35,832 nt of DNA from Candidatus Bathyarchaeota archaeon (GCA_029879825.1 JAOUPL010000002.1:1-35832); one strand, 5' to 3'. Shown: positions 18,417 to 27,247, counted from the first letter of the stretch. The notes: a model not told the origin generated them from the sequence alone. Program-made: numbers and translations.

Positions 18417-19954
18417 GTGAAGACGAGAGGCTTCAAAGAGCCGTTTCCTTCACGATAGCATCCGGCTATCAATTGAATAAAGAAGCCTTCGAGTTTTTGA
18501 ACACAATTTCTAAAACAGAAGACCCCCTCAGTTTGATGGAAGAAACCATCAGAAAAATCGAGGGTCTGCCTGAAAAACCGCTGTTCATAAATCGAAGTTT
18601 TCTGGAGGAGATGATGAAAGAAACGCTCCCTGAAGAGGAGAAGCCGTCTCCGCCTTTTTCTCCCTCACCTATCTTTGATGCGAGGAAAGTTTTTCGGGCC
18701 TATGCAAAAGACGTTGATGCTGACATAAAAGTGATTGACGACCCAACGGATAAAATCTGTACAACAGGATCTGTTGAGGAATATTTAGAATACTTTCAAG
18801 ATCGCTTCAAAAGAATGAAGAAAATTCTCAGAAGTAGGATAGACGCCAAGAACGCCATATCCATCTCAGAGGCTCTTAAGTTGTCAGTTAACTCAAAAGT
18901 TAAAATCATCGGCATGGTCACGGAAAAAAGAGAATCTAAAGGAAGAATCTTCTTGAGATTCGAGGATCTAGAAGCCAGCGTCACCGTGCTTGTACCCCAA
19001 AACGTAAGCAAAGAGGGCATGGCAAAAGCCCGGTCTTTGCTACTAGACCAAGTTGTTTGCGTAAGCGCCATAAAAGGAAGGAATGACCTGCTTATCGCAG
19101 AAGACTTCATCTGGCCAGATGTGCCTCAGAAAACCCCCCGCAAGGCTCCAATACCAGTCTACGCAGCTCTCATATCGGACTTGCACGTAGGAAGCAAAAT
19201 GTTTATGGAAAAGGAATTCAACCGATTTATGCTCTGGCTAAACGGAAAATTTGGAAACGAAAACACGCGGAACATAGCTGGCCACGTCAAATACGTAGTT
19301 ATCGCCGGCGATCTCGTGGACGGGATAGGTGTCTATCCAGGACAGATGAAGGAACTGGCGATAAAAGACATTTATGAACAATATCGAGAAGTGGCAAAAC
19401 TCATCGAACAAATTCCAGATTACATCGAACTAATAATCATACCGGGCAATCACGACGCGGCTCGAAAGGCGTTACCACAACCAGCCATACCGCGAAAATA
19501 CGCAGAACCGTTATACGAAGCGCGAAGGATGTACTCGCTAGGAAATCCTTGCACAGTTAGCCTCCACGAAGTGGAACTACTTCTATACCATGGGCGCAGC
19601 TTGGACGACGTCGCTGCTGTTGCTCCAAACGTAAGTTTCCAGACCCCAGACAAAGCCATGAAGCTCCTGTTGCAGAGCAGACACCTTGCGCCTATTTATG
19701 GAGAAAGAACTCCTATCGCCCCGGAAAACCGAGACTTCACAGTCATAGAAAGAGTACCAGATATCTTTCACGCCGGCCACGTACATGTACTAAAATGCGA
19801 CACATACAGAGGAACTCTCATAGTGAACTCAGGTGCTTGGCAGGGACAAACAGAATACCAAAAGAAGATGGGACTCGTTCCCACGCCTGGAATCGCGCCA
19901 ATCGTAAATCTCCAAACAATGCAAGTTGCAACCATCAATTTTACAGCATCCTAG
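18413..19954 (+). CDS. polB: DNA polymerase II (family D) small subunit DP1
   Basis: 513 aa; OB-fold then calcineurin-like phosphoesterase motifs ALISDLHVGSKMF, VVIAGDLVDGIGVYPGQ, IIPGNHDAAR, AGHVHV. Confidence 0.94.
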   Translation: MSEDERLQRAVSFTIASGYQLNKEAFEFLNTISKTEDPLSLMEETIRKIEGLPEKPLFINRSFLEEMMKETLPEEEKPSPPFSPSPIFDARKVFRAYAKDVDADIKVIDDPTDKICTTGSVEEYLEYFQDRFKRMKKILRSRIDAKNAISISEALKLSVNSKVKIIGMVTEKRESKGRIFLRFEDLEASVTVLVPQNVSKEGMAKARSLLLDQVVCVSAIKGRNDLLIAEDFIWPDVPQKTPRKAPIPVYAALISDLHVGSKMFMEKEFNRFMLWLNGKFGNENTRNIAGHVKYVVIAGDLVDGIGVYPGQMKELAIKDIYEQYREVAKLIEQIPDYIELIIIPGNHDAARKALPQPAIPRKYAEPLYEARRMYSLGNPCTVSLHEVELLLYHGRSLDDVAAVAPNVSFQTPDKAMKLLLQSRHLAPIYGERTPIAPENRDFTVIERVPDIFHAGHVHVLKCDTYRGTLIVNSGAWQGQTEYQKKMGLVPTPGIAPIVNLQTMQVATINFTAS

Positions 19955-20525
19955 TGAGCCCACGAGCAACAAGTCTAGCCACCCTTATGGGTTCAGGAAC
20001 CCTGCAACAAACAGATGTAGCGCGGATCAACCTGCTCGCCCAGTTCATTTCGGCGCCAACAACCTCCACATAAACGGGCGGCTCAGCGGGCATCGAAACA
20101 ACTTCGTATACGGAACCAAGCTTCTCAAAGACCCTCCAGCGAATCCGCCAGTCTTCAAAATGCTGACGAAGGGCATTTTTTACAGCGATATTGTTTGGTT
20201 TCGTTCTCGAAATTACGATGACGGGGTTGCTGAACTCTTCGAAAACAATTGTGGGATCCACCAGATTGAAGCCTGCAAAAGAAACTCCCGCCAGCATAAC
20301 AGCGTCAAAAGACCATCGGTGCAGCATGGAGGTTAATTTCTCTGTAGCGTCCAAACCGTCTACGGTTATCATATCCGCTTGAAAATCGTTGATCCATTTT
20401 CCTCTTAGTAAAACACAAACGAAAAGGGCTTTCTGAATGCCACAACTTTGTAGTTTCCTAGAGAAACCTCCGTCTTCAACTCCTACTACCCGAAACTCCC
20501 GCCAAACATTTAGGGACATAATCAA
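19941..20525 (-). CDS. DUF99 family protein (endonuclease V-like fold)
   Basis: VVGVEDGGF..., DAVMLAGVSFAGFNLVDP, NPVIVISRTKPN. Overlaps the end of orc1/cdc6. Confidence 0.8.
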   Translation of the reverse strand: MIMSLNVWREFRVVGVEDGGFSRKLQSCGIQKALFVCVLLRGKWINDFQADMITVDGLDATEKLTSMLHRWSFDAVMLAGVSFAGFNLVDPTIVFEEFSNPVIVISRTKPNNIAVKNALRQHFEDWRIRWRVFEKLGSVYEVVSMPAEPPVYVEVVGAEMNWASRLIRATSVCCRVPEPIRVARLVARGLTRML

Positions 20526-21726
20526 TCAAACGCCCGAGTCTATCGTCAGTAGTAAATACTTCTCTAATAAGACTGCGGCCGATACCCAAACGAATTTTTT
20601 TCGTACGTCCATATCGTCCCATGCTTACAACCCTCGCGTTCAACAAGCCTATCATGTCTAATTCGTTAATCAGACCACTAACCCGCCTCTGAGTCAGCGG
20701 AGAAAGGCCAAACTGATCGCAGAGTTCACAATAAATTTCATAAATGTCACCAGTGATGGCACAGCCAACTTTCGCCTTGCCCAACAGATAAACGCTGCAT
20801 AAAACCAATTTTGAGTATAAGGGGAGGTTTACCAAAACTTCTACAATTCGATCATGCTCAACCCTCTTCTCAGCCTGCCTTACGTGATCTTCAGTAACAC
20901 AGGACGATCCCTCCCGCTCTGCTAACTCGCCTGCAACGCGAAGGAGATCTAAGGCCCGTCTAGCGTCACCATGTTCCGCGGCAGCTAAGGCAGCGCACAA
21001 ACTTACAGCACCATCAAGAAGCACCCCCTCAAAAAAGGCCAGTTGAGCACGTTCCCAGAGGATGTCCTGAAGTTCAGCTGCGTCGTAAGGTCTAAAAACT
21101 ATTTCCTCCTCGCTTAGGGAACTCAAAACTCTAGGATCTAGAAACTCCTTGAATCGAAGGTCGTTTGATATCCCCACTATCGCGGTTTTACCGTGGCGAA
21201 GAGTTTCGTTTACTCGGGTTAATTCGTAAAGCAACACATCGCCCCGAACCTTTATTAGCGCATCGATTTCGTCAAGGACAACGATGAAAATATTTTTCTG
21301 TAAGTCCAATCCTTCTTTAAATCTATCAAAAACTTCTCCCACAGCCAAGCCCGTGAAGGGAACCTTCACGCCTAAGGCATCACATAAGCTTGAAAGGACC
21401 CTGTACTCTGTGCCAGCTAAGCGACAGTTTACATAACAAACCTCAACAGGAGCCCCCAATTCACTTGCTTTAACAGAAAGCCTGTTCAGCATATATTTCG
21501 TAGCTGCCGTTTTTCCTGTACCAGTTTTACCGTAGATAAAGATATTGGAGCATCGAGAACTTTTCAAAACAGGAGCAACTATTTCGCCCAGACAATTAAT
21601 CTGTCTCTCACGATGCGGAAGCTTGTCGGGAACATAATCGTGCCGCAGCACTTCCCTGTCCTTAAAAATATGAGTGCCCCTTAGAAATCGTTCAAAAACA
21701 TCATCGAGCACGTCGAGTTCGTCCAT
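20476..21726 (-). CDS. cdc6: Orc1/Cdc6 replication initiator
   Basis: 416 aa; Walker A FIYGKTGTGKTAATKYML, Walker B IVVLDEIDALI, sensor GISNDLRFKEFLDPRVLSSL, C-terminal winged helix. Confidence 0.95.
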   Translation of the reverse strand: MDELDVLDDVFERFLRGTHIFKDREVLRHDYVPDKLPHRERQINCLGEIVAPVLKSSRCSNIFIYGKTGTGKTAATKYMLNRLSVKASELGAPVEVCYVNCRLAGTEYRVLSSLCDALGVKVPFTGLAVGEVFDRFKEGLDLQKNIFIVVLDEIDALIKVRGDVLLYELTRVNETLRHGKTAIVGISNDLRFKEFLDPRVLSSLSEEEIVFRPYDAAELQDILWERAQLAFFEGVLLDGAVSLCAALAAAEHGDARRALDLLRVAGELAEREGSSCVTEDHVRQAEKRVEHDRIVEVLVNLPLYSKLVLCSVYLLGKAKVGCAITGDIYEIYCELCDQFGLSPLTQRRVSGLINELDMIGLLNARVVSMGRYGRTKKIRLGIGRSLIREVFTTDDRLGRLIDYVPKCLAGVSGSRS

Positions 21727-21900
21727 ACAACAATCACCTACAGGTAAGTGCAGAGGTGATGCCTCAGTTTCAACTCCGACAGATAAAAACTCTCGTACAA
21801 AAAACTAGACGTACCACACACAAAAACAAAGAAAAACGACACTCTCTCAGCAAAAACAATTTGAAGCTGTTTTGTCGACGTAGGAGTCGACTCTCACACC

Positions 21901-22116
21901 CTCACACCCCTATATTTCTTCTGGAAATAAGTCTCGAAGAAATATGGTATGGCTATTCTTTTATAAGAATAAGTCTCCGCTTGGTTTTTGACTTTTCTAT
22001 ACTTAATGATTATTGTAAAAGACTTTTGAGTATATCCTACAAATTTTTATTTAAAAAGCCAGTCTACGTGTTGGTCACCAGTTCATGAGTCCAATGGAAA
22101 TAAAGGGGTAGGAGTG
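21901..22116. other. oriC: Putative replication origin core: inverted ORB-like elements flanking an AT-rich stretch
   Basis: Minus strand of 21901-21925: TCCAGAAGAAATATAGGGGTGTGAG. Plus strand 22090-22116: TCCAATGGAAATAAAGGGGTAGGAGTG. Both resemble the archaeal ORB core (TCCAnTGGAAAnnAAGGGG), in opposite orientation, with AT-rich sequence between; immediately upstream of orc1/cdc6. Confidence 0.65.
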
Positions 22117-22227
22117 TCAACTTTGACGGAGAATCCTGATGAAAAGACGCAAGTATGCATAACCTTACACTGGATACCTACGGTCAAGGGCAGCTTACAC
22201 ACTCTTTTAATGATTGTGTTAAACATT

Positions 22228-22524
22228 TAACTTGTTGTAGAATGTTGTGAAGTTAACTTCTAAATGCCTCCTTTTTTCCTCCTTTACTAGGAAAATTAAC
22301 TCCATTATGTGTCGTTGTGCGTTGAAATACGTCCCCTAGGCTTCTACTGGAAAAAGGAGTTCATCAACCGTCTATTCTCCATTTTGAGAAAGTAGGCCTA
22401 AGTGAAGTTTGTGAACCTAATAAACTGCAAATTTTCGTTGATTTCTGCTTTGCGTCGATTTTTCGGTTGTTTTATCGGCGCCCTCTTTACCGTAATTTCT
22501 ATAACTTGTGAAGTGTTAACTTGT
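22228..22524. promoter_or_regulatory. TAACTTGT-type repeats and palindromes upstream of the wHTH gene (candidate operators)
   Basis: TAACTTGT at 22228-22235, 22502-22509 and 22517-22524; palindrome GAAGTTAACTTC at 22249-22260; GTTAAA-CA-TTTAAC just before the first copy. Confidence 0.35.
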
Positions 22525-22544
22525 AAAGACTTTCGGGGTCATGG

Positions 22545-22976
22545 GTGCATGGAATGCCGGCTAGAAAAATGCGGGTGGAGATCTTCAACGGCAGCGGGGA
22601 CCGCTACACCATAACTTTTGAGGGCCAGGTGACGAGAGAAAAGGCTCTTCGCCTACTAGACCTCGTTGAGCTCTTAGGAGGTGTGCCCACGGGTAATCCT
22701 GGTTTGAATCGCCCCACATCCGAGTTGTCCAAAATTGACAAAATCCGCCTAGTCGTTGAAAAAAGTTTTCCAATCGGATGGTTTTCTTGTAGGGATGTTC
22801 AATGCACATATGAAGAAGAGTTTAAGGAACCCATCAGCCTGAGCACAGTTTCCACTTACCTGTCTCGAATGGCTGATCGCGGGGTCCTCACCAAAAGCAG
22901 GACTTCCAACCGCCGACGTTATAGGATCATGACTGAAGTGTCCAAAGTATCAAGTTTTATGAAAGATAATAAATAG
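22545..22976 (+). CDS. Winged-helix DNA-binding protein, putative regulator of the NurA/HerA cassette
   Basis: 143 aa; C-terminal SLSTVSTYLSRMADRGVLTKSRTSNRRRYRI is a typical wHTH. Start could also be ATG 22569. Confidence 0.65.
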   Translation: MHGMPARKMRVEIFNGSGDRYTITFEGQVTREKALRLLDLVELLGGVPTGNPGLNRPTSELSKIDKIRLVVEKSFPIGWFSCRDVQCTYEEEFKEPISLSTVSTYLSRMADRGVLTKSRTSNRRRYRIMTEVSKVSSFMKDNK

Positions 22977-23050
22977 CAGTCAGTTTTTATGATAAATGAC
23001 GTTTCGGTTCCGAATTAGAATCTTTGCATGTTTCTTGAGGGAGAACACAA

Positions 23051-24037
23051 ATGAGTAAAATAAGTGAGGACTTGGCAGAGATGAAGAAAAAACTTGGTGA
23101 ATATGTTAACAAGGGGCGCGTAATAGGTTTTCATGAAGTTAGGAAGGAGCCTGTTATAGCAGTTACGCCTGATAAGTCTAAAATAAAGCCTTTGAGAAAA
23201 ATGAAAAGTTGCGACGTACATTTCATGGCTGTAGACTGTTCAACGAGGACCTTGAAGAGGGCTAATAATTGGGGAATCTACCTATTTCGCACGGCATACG
23301 CTCTAGTGAGGAGACGCGACGTGCATTGGGACTACGAAGAGAGAATTCACACTGTAGTGGGGGATGCCTATGTACGTCGCAAGATATTGCAAGATGTTAG
23401 GCTTAATCTGGAAAGTGAGATAGCTTTAAGGTTGGTTCGTGATGCCGGTGAAAGTAATTACCTACTCCTAGATGGCGCTAGCTACTTTGGTGGAGAGAGA
23501 AAGTTCTGGGTGGAGTTATATGAAAAATGCAAAGAAGAAGGGCTCAAACTTTTAACAATAAGCAAGCAGTCTCCAATGCTTCATGATGAGAAAGGGCGGG
23601 ACTTGATGGCTGCGACGTGCATGCTTTCTCCTTCTTATCCGCTATGGGTCTACTACCCAGTCAAACCAGCAAACATACATGAACATCAGTATGGCGACGT
23701 ATCTATGGTCAAACTTAGTGGAGAAAGTCCACGCATTTTCCGATGCGATATAATGGAATATTTACGCAACTGTGAAATCACTGAGTTACTTTCTCCACTT
23801 ACCTTCGTATCAGAAGATCCTAGATGTCTTGGCTATCCAGTTACTCTTTGGCTGGCTCACGATTTTTCGACTCCATCCGACTCGATGCTTCTTCACTATC
23901 ATGATCAAGTTGAGGAAACGCTAGCCAGTGCCGGGTTGTTAAATGTACTTCGCGTTGAAGAACTCTCATGCAGCTTTCCAGACGAACTTCATGGGGTAAA
24001 ACACCCGTTTCAGCGGGAGTGGATTGAGCATGTCTGA
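23051..24037 (+). CDS. nurA: NurA-like 5'-3' nuclease
   Basis: 328 aa; NurA-type motifs FMAVDCSTRTLKRANNWGIYLFRTAYALV, LLLDGASYFGGE, TISKQSPMLHDEKGRDL; overlaps a HerA-like ATPase gene. Confidence 0.72.
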   Translation: MSKISEDLAEMKKKLGEYVNKGRVIGFHEVRKEPVIAVTPDKSKIKPLRKMKSCDVHFMAVDCSTRTLKRANNWGIYLFRTAYALVRRRDVHWDYEERIHTVVGDAYVRRKILQDVRLNLESEIALRLVRDAGESNYLLLDGASYFGGERKFWVELYEKCKEEGLKLLTISKQSPMLHDEKGRDLMAATCMLSPSYPLWVYYPVKPANIHEHQYGDVSMVKLSGESPRIFRCDIMEYLRNCEITELLSPLTFVSEDPRCLGYPVTLWLAHDFSTPSDSMLLHYHDQVEETLASAGLLNVLRVEELSCSFPDELHGVKHPFQREWIEHV

Positions 24038-25583
24038 GCCTGTAGGGTTTATTCGTGAGGTACGAGGGGATAAGGTTTCGTTCTTCCTTAATCGAGGAGT
24101 CAACCTTTCGTTTGGTCAGATGGTTAGAATAGACTCTGGCAACAGAAGCTTCTATGCCCGTGTGGTGGATGCCGGGAGTTGCTCTACATTAAAAACGGAT
24201 GAGCAACTTCGTGAAGCCGAAGGGAAGGAATCTTTTGGGCCTTACTCCAGCTATAGGCATGTTGACGCCATTCTTTTCCTTGAGAAGGATGCTGGAAGAA
24301 TTCGTTCTCCAACCTTTAATCCTGATTATATGGACAGGGTATACGCAACCAGTCAGGAAGACTATTCGGTTTTGAGGCTTGCAGGGGAGTTAGAGATAGG
24401 ACGTTTGCGTTCTGGAGAGCATGTGCTTGGCTCTGTAGGCATAAGTGTTGAAGCCATACCTTTGATGATGGGCATGTTTGGAATGACAGGCTCTGGGAAA
24501 ACGAATTGTGAATTAATGCTTAACGCACGGATCGTAGATTCTAGTCCAAGGACTGTCGGTCTAATTTTCGATTTTGCAGGTCAACTTCTAGAGGGAAAAG
24601 GAATAAGGCCTCAACAAGGTCTGCGGGATCATCCCCTTTTTCACACCAAGGTTCGCTACTACTCGGTTAGAGAACGGAAGATGCTTATTGGCTTGTATAC
24701 GATTCAACCCCAAAAACTTTACACATTTTTCCCCGACATAACCCATCATCAAGTCAGACTGGCTCATAAACTTTACAACAGATTGGGAAGCACTTGGATA
24801 GAACAGTCGCGAGAAGCCTATGGTAGAGACGGGTATAAAGGAGTGGCTGCGTTCACTGATTACAAAAGCAAAGCTGTGATAGATGCTCTTATGCTTAAGC
24901 TCTCCAGTTTATCCCCAGACCTCTTCCCGCCTTCTGACTACAGTTTTGTCGATGATGTGGTTCAGAATGTAAGTAAAGGCGTCACCTGTCTCATCGACAT
25001 TTCAGGAATCAGTTTTGAGGAGCAGCATCACGTGACTTGCCTTACTGCTTCTAGTGTGGCTTTCCACTACAAGCGGATGTGGGAAGGCAATTTTGAGGAG
25101 TGGAAAAAGCTTCCAACCCTCCTGATAACTCTTGAGGAGGCCCATGAATTCCTTGACCCCAACCTACCTAAAACCATATTTTCTGACATCGCCCTCACAT
25201 ACCGAAAGTATCGGGTCGGACTGAATGCTGTGACTCCGCGGCCTTCAAGAATAAACCCTAACGTCTTCGCCGAGCTTTGGACCAAGGTCATTATGAAGAC
25301 AGAATTGCGCCGCGACAGGGACTACCTTACCCAAAACACGCCCTACCTTGAATACAGCGACACCGAGATAAAAATGCTAGATGTTGGAGAAGCATTACTT
25401 ATCTCAGAACCGCAAATCCGATTCGCTGTTCCGATAAAGGTCATTCACTACCCTGACTACTTGGACGAGAGGGGACGGGTCGAATATGATTTGCCACCGT
25501 CAAAACCACTTTCTGAGATGGACGAAAAACTGAGGAGAATTCAGCAGGCTGGGAAGTCTCTCACTGCGAAAGGTGAAGGCTAA
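24030..25583 (+). CDS. herA: HerA-like ATPase/translocase
   Basis: Walker A GMFGMTGSGKTN, Walker B LLITLEEAHEFLD, Arg-finger-like VTPRPSRINPNVFAELWTKVIMKTELRRDRDYL, N-terminal HAS-barrel-like region. ATG 24030 overlaps the nurA stop (track start 24024 is TTG). Confidence 0.85.
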   Translation: MSEPVGFIREVRGDKVSFFLNRGVNLSFGQMVRIDSGNRSFYARVVDAGSCSTLKTDEQLREAEGKESFGPYSSYRHVDAILFLEKDAGRIRSPTFNPDYMDRVYATSQEDYSVLRLAGELEIGRLRSGEHVLGSVGISVEAIPLMMGMFGMTGSGKTNCELMLNARIVDSSPRTVGLIFDFAGQLLEGKGIRPQQGLRDHPLFHTKVRYYSVRERKMLIGLYTIQPQKLYTFFPDITHHQVRLAHKLYNRLGSTWIEQSREAYGRDGYKGVAAFTDYKSKAVIDALMLKLSSLSPDLFPPSDYSFVDDVVQNVSKGVTCLIDISGISFEEQHHVTCLTASSVAFHYKRMWEGNFEEWKKLPTLLITLEEAHEFLDPNLPKTIFSDIALTYRKYRVGLNAVTPRPSRINPNVFAELWTKVIMKTELRRDRDYLTQNTPYLEYSDTEIKMLDVGEALLISEPQIRFAVPIKVIHYPDYLDERGRVEYDLPPSKPLSEMDEKLRRIQQAGKSLTAKGEG

Positions 25584-26290
25584 GCCATAGCTTCCCTCTT
25601 CTTCAGGATTTTCTGCATTTCTTCCTTTAGGCGGTAAGTATAGGGCATTTTATGGGTGTCTCTCTCCAAATAGCCGTCTTCATAAAGCTTTTTCATTAGA
25701 CGAGCAGTGTGCTCCCTCGTAAGTTTTATTTTTTCTCTGATTTCAGGCGCCGTTTTTTCACCCTCTTTGGCGATGGTTTCAAGCGCAGTTAGTTCGGTTT
25801 CTGTTAGCGGAGCCAAGGCTTTTTCCTTTTTGATGGGAATAGCCGCCTCTATTCTCGCTTCAGGCACTTGGACTTTATATTTTAGTTTTTCAACCTCCTC
25901 AATTCTTTGTACTATCTTATTTTCCGTCGCTTTTATGTCGTCAACTTTCTTGTTCATCTCCTCGATCTGCGTAGACAATTTCTGTTCAATTGCGGGGGCA
26001 TCTTCAACTATGTTGGCAAGAGTCGCTAATCGCTTATCGTATTCTTCTACCTTCTTCACAACTTTTTCGTTCTCGGAAGAAATTATCTCTATTTTATGGG
26101 TGACTGCACGGAGGCCAGCCGCTTGTCTTTGAAATTGTCTGTTGACGCTCATGGTGATGTCACCCACGGTGTTCTTTGCCTCTTCGTATTCCTCGTGAAC
26201 CCTTCTTATTCGCTTATAGTAAAGGGCAGACGCACCCATTGTGACAAGCAATAGGGCTGTTACAACTATTAGAAGAAGATAGGTGTACAC
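25580..26290 (-). CDS. Membrane-anchored coiled-coil protein with C-terminal winged helix
   Basis: 236 aa; N-terminal hydrophobic helix TYLLLIVVTALLLVTMGASALYY, long charged heptad-like region, C-terminal LTETELTALETIAKEGEKTAPEIREKIKLTREHTARLMKKLYEDGYLERDTHKMPYTYRLKEE. GTG start preceded by GAGGAGGGGG. Confidence 0.72.
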   Translation of the reverse strand: MYTYLLLIVVTALLLVTMGASALYYKRIRRVHEEYEEAKNTVGDITMSVNRQFQRQAAGLRAVTHKIEIISSENEKVVKKVEEYDKRLATLANIVEDAPAIEQKLSTQIEEMNKKVDDIKATENKIVQRIEEVEKLKYKVQVPEARIEAAIPIKKEKALAPLTETELTALETIAKEGEKTAPEIREKIKLTREHTARLMKKLYEDGYLERDTHKMPYTYRLKEEMQKILKKREAMA

Positions 26291-26337
26291 TAAGCCCCCT
26301 CCTCTAATCGTTTAGAAAAAACGAGACGCGCGTTGTA

Positions 26338-26348
26338 AGGTATAAAAT
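26338..26348 (-). promoter_or_regulatory. TATA-box-like element for the 25580-26290 gene
   Basis: Minus strand TATTTTATACC about 50 nt upstream of the GTG start and just downstream of the TGTGAT repeats. Confidence 0.4.
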
Positions 26349-26364
26349 ACGGCGTTGACGCAAC

Positions 26365-26495
26365 TGTGATTCGAGTGTGATCCCTTGTGATCTGCATAAT
26401 GTGATCACACATCACATTATCGTATAGATGAACTTAAATTTTATGTTAGAATGGGGGAGAATAACGATAATCAAAATCGTGACATCACACGTCAC
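26365..26495. repeat. Phased TGTGAT/ATCACA repeat cluster with inverted repeats
   Basis: TGTGAT at 26365, 26376, 26386, 26400; ATCACA at 26404, 26411, 26484. Perfect IR ATAATGTGAT-CACAC-ATCACATTAT (26396-26420) and GTGAC-ATCACAC-GTCAC (26479-26495). Confidence 0.85.
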
Positions 26496-26725
26496 AACAC
26501 GGCCGTAAAAACTCTGCGAGTTCAAAGGACCACATAAGCGTAACTTCTCTTCAACGTTGCTCATTCTTCCTCCATCTACCAAACTGAATCAATGCGAAAG
26601 ATGCTTTGTTTATTTAAAAGGGGCTCAAATTCGAGCTTAAATTACTGTGGTGCGTGTTTACCCTGTGAAGCATCCCAATTCTGGTACTGTGGGATTAATG
26701 CGTCGCGTCTCCGCTGTTATACGGT

Positions 26726-26744
26726 TGTGATTTGTGATATCACA
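26726..26744. repeat. TGTGAT repeat plus perfect palindrome TGTGATATCACA
   Basis: TGTGAT 26726-26731; palindrome 26733-26744, overlapping the stop codon (26740-26742) of the 26740-27291 minus ORF. Confidence 0.85.
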
Positions 26745-27213
26745 GCTTTTCTGACATAGTTCTTGGTTTAGATAATTGTTCTAGACTCATTTTCAATTCT
26801 TCATGGAGCATGCTTATTATTCTTAAATGTTCATCTGTTGCTTTTTTCCCAAGGCCTCTATTCGCTTTCATGTAGGCTTGCAATTTGTTTGCAACTTCCA
26901 GATAGGGATCTAGGCGAGTATCCTCAAAAACTCCCAAATATCCTAGAAGAAGAATCGTGTAGATGGATTGAATGACGTTCCACCTAGCTTGCCTCAAAGT
27001 TCTGTTGAAAGCACCACGACTTACGGCTGAAAGCCTTAATCTGGCTTTTTCATCGTATTTTAATGACTTTCCGGATATATTCTCAGCCAAAATGTCAATT
27101 AAAAGTGTTTCTAACTGTGTTTTAGTCAAAATACTGTTTTTCGCTAGTGTTTTTACAATCGGGTCATCTAAAGAGCGTATTAACCATTTTTGCGCCTCCT
27201 CCTTCAAGCGCAA
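26740..27213 (-). CDS. Uncharacterised helical protein, possible DNA-binding protein
   Basis: ORF track gives 26740-27291 (TTG start). TTG at 27213 has GAGGTG spaced 6 nt upstream and leaves the 27248-27271 inverted repeat in the 5' region. Product contains LTKTQLETLLIDILAENISGKSLKYDEKARLRLSAVSRGAFNRTLRQARWNVIQSIYTILLLGYLGVFED. Confidence 0.6.
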   Translation of the reverse strand: MRLKEEAQKWLIRSLDDPIVKTLAKNSILTKTQLETLLIDILAENISGKSLKYDEKARLRLSAVSRGAFNRTLRQARWNVIQSIYTILLLGYLGVFEDTRLDPYLEVANKLQAYMKANRGLGKKATDEHLRIISMLHEELKMSLEQLSKPRTMSEKL

Positions 27214-27247
27214 TATTTCCACCTCAGAGCAGTGTCTAGGGGATACA

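Noticed and set aside
21756-22088. 110-aa plus-strand ORF MMPQFQLRQIKTLVQKTRRTTHK...
   Set aside because: Spans the AT-rich origin candidate, low-complexity basic/hydrophobic composition, no recognisable domain; more likely a chance open frame.
22402-22614. 70-aa plus ORF MKFVNLINCKFSLISALRRFF...
   Set aside because: Overlaps the wHTH gene in another frame and covers the candidate operator region; no coding support.
23717-23799. 12-bp inverted repeat AGTGGAGAAAGT ... ACTTTCTCCACT inside the NurA-like gene
   Set aside because: Arms ~60 nt apart within coding sequence; no termination or regulatory context, may be chance.
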